Positions 58,867-64,000 of a stretch of 64,000 bases of DNA are shown one piece after another. How positions within the stretch are numbered: the first letter of the stretch is position 1; the number at the start of each line of letters is the position of its first letter. Origin of the DNA: Thalassobius sp050633445 (GTDB lineage: Bacteria; Pseudomonadota; Alphaproteobacteria; Rhodobacterales; Rhodobacteraceae); NCBI GenBank assembly GCA_050633445.1, contig JBOEGN010000037.1:6998-70997 (forward strand). Direction: 5' to 3'. A program made the position numbers and the translations under genes. Below the pieces are notes generated by a model. That model saw nothing but the letters and a program-made list of their open reading frames with translations, was not told where the DNA came from and did no database searches.

Positions 58867-59832
58867 ATGAAGGCCATTGTCAGCCATGAGTTCGCACCGC
58901 TGGATGCACTGAAATACGAGGAGATCGCAGACCCGATCCCCACCGGGCGCGAGGTGGTTATTACCGTCGAAGCCGCTGGCGTGAACTATCCCGATGGGCT
59001 GGTGGTGCAGGGTCTGTACCAGATGAAACCGCCGCATCCGTTCTCTCCGGGGATGGAGGCCGCTGGCGTGGTCGAAGCCGTTGGGCCGGACGTGAAAAAC
59101 TTGCAGGTCGGCCAGCGTGTCGCCACCGTTTGCAGCCTTGGCGGATATGCGGAAAAGGTGCTGGTCGACGAGCGCCGCGCCTTTGCTATCGGAGACATGG
59201 ATGGCGGTGACGCCTGTGCATTGTTGGTCGCCTACGGCACCTCGCATCACGCGCTGAAACAACGGGCAGCGTTGAAAGAGGGCGAAACCCTGTGCGTCTT
59301 GGGTGCGGCTGGCGCAACTGGGATTGCCGCCATTCAGATCGGCAAAATCATGGGCGCGCGCGTGATCGCGGTCTGCTCGACCGACGAAAAACGCGAGATC
59401 GCCAAACAGGCCGGCGCGGACGAGGCGATCGGCTATGATGACCTGAAAAACGACCTGAAGGCGCTGACGGATGGCAAGGGTGTGGACGTGGTCTATGACT
59501 CGGTTGGTGGGGCGGCGTTCGATGCCTGCTCGCGCTCGATGGCGCGGAATGGGCGGCTGCTGGTGATTGGTTTCGCCAGCGGAGAGATCCCGAAATTCCC
59601 CGTTAACCTATCGCTGGTCAAAGAATATGCAGTGGTCGGCGTGTTCTGGGGCAACTTTACCCAGGCCGAACCGCAGGTTTATGCCGACAACATGAAAGAA
59701 TTGGTCGGCTGGTACAGCGAGGGCAAAGTCAAACCGCTGATCGAGGGGAGATATCCCCTGTCCGACGCGGCCAAAGTGTTGAAACGGGTGTTAGGGCGTG
59801 GAGCGACCGGGAAACTGGTGTTGGTGCCCTAA
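58867..59832 (+). CDS. NADPH:quinone oxidoreductase-like MDR protein
   Basis: The 321-residue zinc-independent MDR has VNYPDGLVVQGLYQ near the N-terminus, HPFSPGMEAAGVVEAVG, LGAAGATGIAAIQIGKIMGA (NADPH motif) and KGVDVVYDSVGG. This is the quinone oxidoreductase (QOR/crotonyl-CoA reductase-like) group. A role in reducing an enoyl product of the neighbouring pathway is possible. Its divergent position opposite CoA ligase 1 suggests common control. Confidence 0.88.
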   Translation: MKAIVSHEFAPLDALKYEEIADPIPTGREVVITVEAAGVNYPDGLVVQGLYQMKPPHPFSPGMEAAGVVEAVGPDVKNLQVGQRVATVCSLGGYAEKVLVDERRAFAIGDMDGGDACALLVAYGTSHHALKQRAALKEGETLCVLGAAGATGIAAIQIGKIMGARVIAVCSTDEKREIAKQAGADEAIGYDDLKNDLKALTDGKGVDVVYDSVGGAAFDACSRSMARNGRLLVIGFASGEIPKFPVNLSLVKEYAVVGVFWGNFTQAEPQVYADNMKELVGWYSEGKVKPLIEGRYPLSDAAKVLKRVLGRGATGKLVLVP

Positions 59833-59866
59833 GCGATCAGCGTTTTATCAACCCGGATTATACAAT

Positions 59867-59894
59867 ATCCGACGCCTTTGAACCGGTGTCGGAT
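59867..59894 (+). terminator. Hairpin after the quinone-reductase-like gene
   Basis: ATCCGACGCC / GGTGTCGGAT forms a 10-bp stem with one G-U pair, loop TTTGAACC, 35 bases after the stop. It lacks a T-run, so terminator function is uncertain. Confidence 0.35.
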
Positions 59895-59966
59895 TTACGG
59901 CCTCCATCGTTTTGGCGTATCGTTGCGGCTTGGTGAGAATTTGAAGTTCTGAAGGTAAAAAATTCT

Positions 59967-60527
59967 GTGTCGTTTAGCATACTCCCTGCCAACCCCGATT
60001 GGCCGCGCCGATTTAAAATGATCAGATCAGATCTTGAAACCGTCCTGCCCCAAGATGCTGCCATTCATCACATCGGCTCGACCGCTGTTGCCAACCTTGT
60101 TGCCAAGGACGTCATCGACATCCAAATCACGGTAAAATCGCTGTGCGACCTAAGCATCGAAGCGATGGAGCGCGCGGGGTTCGCGCATAGCGCCATAGAT
60201 CGGGATCATTGTCCGCCGGGAATGACTTTGCCACCGGCAGAACTGGCCAAACAGTTCTACAAAACGAGCGAACCAATTTGTGTAAACATTCATGTGAGAG
60301 AGCAAGGTCGATTCAATCAGCGTTATTCTTTGCTTTGCCGAGACTATTTGCGTTCTCATCCTTTGGCCGCCGCAGCATATGGCCAAATCAAGCTTGGTTT
60401 GGTCACTCATTTCTCCAGAGATGTTGACGCATATTATGACATAAAGGATCCGGTTTTTGACCTGATGATGGTCGCCGCCGAGGAATGGGCACTTGCGACC
60501 AGATGGCAGATTCCTTTGGGGGACTAA
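59967..60527 (+). CDS. GrpB family protein
   Basis: The start is GTG at 59967, with GAAGG upstream. The 186-residue protein has WPRRFKMIRSDL, HHIGSTAVANLVAKDVIDIQI and the acidic C-terminal portion typical of the GrpB/UPF0157 family, which has a nucleotidyltransferase-like fold (GST...DxDxx pattern reads GSTAV...DVIDIQI). The function of the family is poorly known; some fused members carry dephospho-CoA kinase. The gene stands alone between the quinone-reductase-like gene and the IclR regulator. Confidence 0.82.
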   Translation: MSFSILPANPDWPRRFKMIRSDLETVLPQDAAIHHIGSTAVANLVAKDVIDIQITVKSLCDLSIEAMERAGFAHSAIDRDHCPPGMTLPPAELAKQFYKTSEPICVNIHVREQGRFNQRYSLLCRDYLRSHPLAAAAYGQIKLGLVTHFSRDVDAYYDIKDPVFDLMMVAAEEWALATRWQIPLGD

Positions 60528-60619
60528 GGGCGCTGGTTGCGCGCGACACCCGAAAGCGATGCTTTGCGCAGGGTCAGCGAGCTTGCAATTCGTCCGACAC
60601 AAGGGGCGTTGCGACGACT

Positions 60620-60638
60620 AAACCTGATACGTAGGTTT
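60620..60638 (-). terminator. Small hairpin after the IclR gene
   Basis: AAACCT-GATACGT-AGGTTT is a 6-bp perfect stem nine bases after the IclR stop on the minus strand. It is short and lacks a clear T-run. Confidence 0.3.
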
Positions 60639-60646
60639 GCGGCGGT

Positions 60647-61531
60647 TTAGCCACTGACGCGGGCGATGGTGTTGCGCATCTGGACCAGCTTTGGTCCCAG
60701 CTCTTCGATCAGGCGCTCTTTGGGCAGGATATAGGCCGGGCCGCCCAGGTTGAACGCCAGCATGGGCGTGTCGCCGTGCATCGAGCGGTAGGGCACCGCG
60801 ACCGAATTCACGTCGGGCTGCCATTGTCCCACATTCACATAGAACCCTTGGGTCCGGATCTGCTCGGCCGCGTCTTCGATCTCGTCCTGCATGCGCGGCC
60901 AATCTTCGGGATCGATGCGGTCCTGGATCCGCTGCATGATCTGCGCGCGCTCGTGGCGCTCGGTTCCGGCAATATAGGCGCGGCCCATGGCGGATCGAGC
61001 CAGAGAAATCCGCGATCCGACGTTTAGTTGTAACGAGATCATACCAGCCGAGGCACGAGCCGCCGCAATATAGGTCATGGTCATGTCATCGCGCCCCCCC
61101 AAGGCAACCATCACCCCGTCGCCGCACTCGTCCGCCAAGCGTTGCATATGCGGCTGCACGGTTTCACGAATGCGCAACCCGCCCAGACAGGCATAGCCCA
61201 GCCCCAGAACGGGCACGCCCATGTTGTAGCGCCCGGTGCCGTCTTCATAGACCAGATATCCCAGTTTCAGCAGGGTATAGGTCAGCCGGGACACGGTCGA
61301 ATTCGGCAGGCCCGTCCGTTCCGCCAATTCGCGATTGCCCAGCCCGCCAGAGTCATCCGGCTTGAAGGCCCGCAGAATCTCCAGACCGCGATGCAGCGAC
61401 GTCACGAATTGACGGTCATTTTCAAACTCGGCTTCGACAAGTTCGGCCGTGGATTCAGTCGTTCTTTTTCGCACACCGTTCTCCGTGGCTTGCGTCTCAT
61501 CCGTGGTGTGATGAGAGAGGGTTGCTCGCAC
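60647..61531 (-). CDS. IclR-family transcriptional regulator
   Basis: The 294-residue protein begins at a GTG (61529-61531). A 30-residue charged leader precedes the IclR winged HTH (FVTSLHRGLEILRAFKP, NRELAERTGLPNSTVSRLTYTL, LGYL; about 40-100) and the effector domain with its GAF-like fold. IclR regulators typically govern aromatic or short-chain acid catabolism. It lies 40 bases after CoA ligase 2 on the same strand, so it may be cotranscribed with it and control the island. Confidence 0.93.
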   Translation of the reverse strand: MRATLSHHTTDETQATENGVRKRTTESTAELVEAEFENDRQFVTSLHRGLEILRAFKPDDSGGLGNRELAERTGLPNSTVSRLTYTLLKLGYLVYEDGTGRYNMGVPVLGLGYACLGGLRIRETVQPHMQRLADECGDGVMVALGGRDDMTMTYIAAARASAGMISLQLNVGSRISLARSAMGRAYIAGTERHERAQIMQRIQDRIDPEDWPRMQDEIEDAAEQIRTQGFYVNVGQWQPDVNSVAVPYRSMHGDTPMLAFNLGGPAYILPKERLIEELGPKLVQMRNTIARVSG

Positions 61532-61571
61532 CTACTTTATCCGGGTGTTTCGGGTCAAGCTGCGCATTGGT

Positions 61572-63230
61572 CTAGGTTTGGGGTGTCGTCTCCTTGTCCT
61601 GTAGTTCGCGCCACAGCACCTTGCCTGAGCCCGATTTAGGCAAAGCGTCGACAAATTCGATCACGCGCGGACATTTGTAGGCCGCCATTTCGCTGCGACA
61701 CCAGGTGGTGATATCTTCGGTGCTCACCTCGCCGCGCGGCACGATAACGGCCTTGACGCTTTCACCCCGGCGGGGATCGGTGGTCGAGATCACACACGCC
61801 TCGGCAATATTCGGGTGTTTCAGCATCATGGCTTCGACCTCGGCTGGCCAAACCTTGAAGCCAGCTGCGTTGATCATCCGTTTGACCCGGTCGACCATAA
61901 AGAAATAGCCGTCCTCGTCATAATATCCCAGATCGCCCGTCCGCAGAAATTTCTTGCCATCTCGGAGAAGGAAAACTTCGGTCGTGGCAGTGGGGTTGTT
62001 CCAATAGCCGAGGAATATCTGTGGCCCAGCCATGATAATCTCACCGGTTTCGTTGGGGCCCAGTTCTGTGCCTGTCGACGGCTCGATCACCCGGCTGTCT
62101 ACGTCGAACATCGGGATGCCCAGGCATTGGCGTTTCGGCGTTCGCACCGGGTTGGTGTGCGTCGCGCCCATGGTTTCGGACATGCCGTAGCCTTCGATAT
62201 AGTCCAGCCCTGTCATGTCTTTCAGCTTCTTCGCGATGGCTTCGGGCATGGCTGCGCCGCCACCGCCGATCGCGCGCAGGCTGCTTAGGTCATAGTCGTC
62301 AAATCTGTCGTCATTCACCAGATCAATGGCCATCGTCGCAATCGAGCGCCAGCGCGTCACGCGGTAGCGTTTGATCAGCTCGGCTGCGGTTTTGCGGTTC
62401 CAACGGGTCATGATCACCATCGCACCGCCCGAGGCGATGGGCATATTCATTGCCGTCTGCATCCCGGTGACGTGGAAAAACGGCAGGACGGACAGGCTGA
62501 CATCATCGGGGAACATTGGGTTCCAGGTCAAACCGCCCGTGCATACCGCTTGCAGGCTGAAATGAGTATGCGCGCAGCCCTTGGGGGCACCTGTGGTCCC
62601 CGAGGAATAGGGGATCACCGCCAGATCCTGGGATGTAGCTTGGGCCGGGGCCGGAGTTTCGCCCGCCGCTATGGCCTGGGACCACGGCGTGACCTTTGGC
62701 CCGCCAATCTGATCTGGGTCCAGATGGGCCACGGGATCGGGTACGGGGATGTCATAGGTGGGGTCGGCCAGCTCTTTATAATTGGCGACCAGAACGGCGG
62801 ACAACGCCCCGTCCGAAATCAGCGGTTCAGCATTCGCCAACAGTTCTTGACCGGTCAGCATCAAGGTGGCGCCCGCGTCTTGGGCATAGTGTTGCAGCTC
62901 GGCGCGTTGGCTCATTGGGTTAACCGGGATCACGGCGGCATCCGCCCGCAAAATGGCATAAAAGCTGATCACCGCCTGAGGGCTGTTCTGCATATACAGC
63001 AGCACGCGATCACCCTTTTTCACGCTCAAACGGTGCTGGAGGTAACCCGCCAACGCGTCGACCTGCGCAATCAGCTCGGCATAGGTGATCGTGCGACCAT
63101 GATAGTGGATCGCCGGCTTGTCCGGGTATTTCGCAGCGCTTAGGACAAGGTTCTGGCACACCGTATGGTGCGGAAAATGGATGTGCAGAGGCACTCCCTT
63201 GGGCCAGACCTTTAGATGGCGATCAAACAT
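61572..63230 (-). CDS. AMP-forming acyl-CoA ligase 2
   Basis: The 552-residue ligase has the P-loop YSSGTTGAPKG (208-218), EGYGMSETMG, LRTGDLGYYDEDGYFFMVDR and FKVWPAEVE, and the C-terminal Lys motif KSGSGKVLWR. It represents a second branch of the adenylate-forming family, clearly different from ligase 1 (N-terminal HIHFPHHTVCQNL). Two different ligases beside an acid importer suggest broad substrate uptake or two substrates. It reads towards the IclR gene. Confidence 0.9.
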   Translation of the reverse strand: MFDRHLKVWPKGVPLHIHFPHHTVCQNLVLSAAKYPDKPAIHYHGRTITYAELIAQVDALAGYLQHRLSVKKGDRVLLYMQNSPQAVISFYAILRADAAVIPVNPMSQRAELQHYAQDAGATLMLTGQELLANAEPLISDGALSAVLVANYKELADPTYDIPVPDPVAHLDPDQIGGPKVTPWSQAIAAGETPAPAQATSQDLAVIPYSSGTTGAPKGCAHTHFSLQAVCTGGLTWNPMFPDDVSLSVLPFFHVTGMQTAMNMPIASGGAMVIMTRWNRKTAAELIKRYRVTRWRSIATMAIDLVNDDRFDDYDLSSLRAIGGGGAAMPEAIAKKLKDMTGLDYIEGYGMSETMGATHTNPVRTPKRQCLGIPMFDVDSRVIEPSTGTELGPNETGEIIMAGPQIFLGYWNNPTATTEVFLLRDGKKFLRTGDLGYYDEDGYFFMVDRVKRMINAAGFKVWPAEVEAMMLKHPNIAEACVISTTDPRRGESVKAVIVPRGEVSTEDITTWCRSEMAAYKCPRVIEFVDALPKSGSGKVLWRELQDKETTPQT

Positions 63231-63340
63231 GCGTCACTGCTGTCGGCGCAGGTCGAGTGTATGTGATTTCAAGCGCGTGTCCTCCCTTTTGTCGCAGAGC
63301 GTCGCACAATCGATAAGAGGGATCAATACAGTGAAATTAA

Positions 63341-63357
63341 ATTCCGCAAAGCGGGAT
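63341..63357. promoter_or_regulatory. Imperfect palindrome resembling the 58.7 kb sites
   Basis: ATTCCGC-AAA-GCGGGAT has one mismatch between half-sites and shares TTCCGCAA with the inverted 11-mers at 58682-58747. It lies about 110 bases upstream of CoA ligase 2, so both CoA ligases may carry sites for one regulator. Confidence 0.35.
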
Positions 63358-63528
63358 GTGAAAATTTCAGCAGGAAACCCCCTTGGGCGCGAAATCATCG
63401 CTCAGCCTGTTTTCGATTCGAGCGTTCTCGGCCGCATTTGTCCCGACGGGGTGCGCGGCATAGAAAATCAGCAGATGCGGCGATAAGGCCAATCTTTGCC
63501 GTGGCGCGCTGTGTGCGTAACCAATTGA

Positions 63529-63557
63529 TTGTGATGGAAACCTCAAGCCGGTATTAG
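63529..63557 (+). promoter_or_regulatory. Candidate promoter for fbp
   Basis: TTGTGA (63529-63534) and TATTAG (63552-63557) are 17 bases apart, about 100 bases before the fbp ATG. Both boxes match the sigma70 consensus at four of six bases. Confidence 0.3.
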
Positions 63558-63659
63558 AATTTTCATTGTGCGCTGCCGGATTTATTAAATTCAACTCTGC
63601 CGCCAAGCGTGTCATATCAAGACCATCGTGTTGCAACCGATAGAACCCGGAAGATTAAA

Positions 63660-64000
63660 ATGACCAGTCAGACCCAAGTCATCTCGAGTGACCTTATTCC
63701 CTCCGAATTGGCGCCGATCATCGAGGCATTGTGTGCCGTTTCCAAAGATGTGGCAAAAATCATCGCCAAAGGCCCGCTGGGCCAGTCCCTGGCGCACCAG
63801 GTGGGCGAAAACAGCGATGGCGACGGGCAAAAAGCCCTGGACGTGTTGTCGGATGAAATGTTCGCCGAAGCGCTGAAGGACACCTCGGTCCGCTGGTATG
63901 CCTCGGAAGAGCAGGAAGACGCCGTTCTGCTGAACGAAGCCGGGAAATACGCGCTGGCGATTGACCCGCTGGACGGATCGTCGAACATCGACGTGAACGT
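63660..64000 (+). CDS. fbp: Fructose-1,6-bisphosphatase class I, N-terminal part (cut by window edge)
   Basis: The frame from the ATG at 63660 is open to the end of the window (113 codons). It matches class I FBPase: AHQVGENSDGDGQKALDVLSDEM, then SEEQED with Glu ligands (83-84), and IDPLDGSSNIDVN (101-113) with the metal-binding Asp/Gly/Ser motif. The enzyme hydrolyses fructose 1,6-bisphosphate in gluconeogenesis. Acid-based growth on the products of the adjacent island would need this step, although the link is only positional. Confidence 0.92.
   Translation, partial: MTSQTQVISSDLIPSELAPIIEALCAVSKDVAKIIAKGPLGQSLAHQVGENSDGDGQKALDVLSDEMFAEALKDTSVRWYASEEQEDAVLLNEAGKYALAIDPLDGSSNIDVN

Larger units (their letters stand above)
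63231..63659. other. 429-base gap without a gene
   Basis: No reading frame with a good start or ribosome-binding site is seen; only antisense-type frames with poor composition exist. The gap must carry the divergent promoters of CoA ligase 2 and fbp. A palindrome at 63341-63357 and a promoter candidate at 63529-63557 are listed separately. Confidence 0.6.

Noticed and set aside
38213..63230. Steroid side-chain degradation as the function of the acyl-CoA island
   Set aside because: Paired ACADs and HSD17B4-like genes occur there, but no ring-cleavage, ketosteroid dehydrogenase or cytochrome P450 gene is in the window. A more general acid is a simpler reading.
1..64000. CRISPR arrays, prophage, insertion sequences, integrative elements
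   Set aside because: I found no regularly spaced repeats, transposase, integrase or phage structural motif. The tRNA-Pro gene has no adjacent integrase or duplicated 3' end that I can see.

Overview
The window is a 64 kb, high-GC chromosomal segment from an alphaproteobacterium, most likely a marine Rhodobacterales member of the Roseobacter group. The reasons are the gene families (Hint-domain protein, IalB-like protein, LvaA/ACAD10-like kinase with paired acyl-CoA dehydrogenases, livKHMGF next to CoA ligases), the preference for G/C at third codon positions, and many ATGA-coupled genes. I see no transposase, integrase, phage gene, rRNA or CRISPR array. Only the two end genes (rnr, fbp) are cut by the window edges. 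Everything here was read by eye; no database search was run.

Layout. 1-19 kb is mainly housekeeping and mostly on the minus strand: RNase R, lysine/peptidoglycan precursor genes (dapE, dapD), a catabolic threonine/serine dehydratase, a LOG-family hydrolase, rlmN, an IalB-like protein, rppH, and a coupled block rsfS-rlmH / gpmI-envC-ctpA, then an MscS channel. Set into this are two plus-strand oddities: a Hint-domain protein and a bacterial ionotropic glutamate receptor homologue. 19-26.4 kb holds the leucine genes leuC-leuD and leuB, separated by four unrelated genes, with a possible leucine leader peptide before leuC. A tRNA-Pro(CGG) follows.

26.7-36.2 kb is a surface-glycan locus for a nonulosonic (sialic-acid-like) sugar. 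NeuB-, NeuC- and NeuA-type enzymes make and CMP-activate the sugar. An SDR and a Gfo/Idh/MocA oxidoreductase may modify it. A GT25 enzyme, a second glycosyltransferase and two tandem WaaA-like transferases probably assemble the glycan. Adenine deaminase follows.

38.2-63.2 kb is a large acyl-CoA catabolic island. A plus-strand operon (crotonase/3-hydroxyacyl-CoA dehydrogenase plus an acyl-CoA dehydrogenase pair) converges on a ten-gene minus-strand operon: a second dehydrogenase pair, two SDRs, a MaoC hydratase, a thiolase, a histidine phosphatase, an ACAD10/11-like kinase, a thioesterase and an MDR reductase. A divergent livKHMGF importer, two CoA ligases, a quinone-reductase-like protein and an IclR regulator complete it. 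The gene set fits import, CoA activation and beta-oxidation of an unusual (branched or 4-hydroxylated) carboxylic acid. fbp begins at the right edge.

Most notable observations: motif asymmetry between the two ABC ATPases that predicts one degenerate ATP site; two large/small acyl-CoA dehydrogenase pairs in which only the large subunit keeps a candidate catalytic Glu; the kinase in that island; the nonulosonate locus with duplicated WaaA-like transferases; a glutamate-receptor-like channel with an unusual pore; and a palindromic intergenic repeat present at two sites in opposite orientation.
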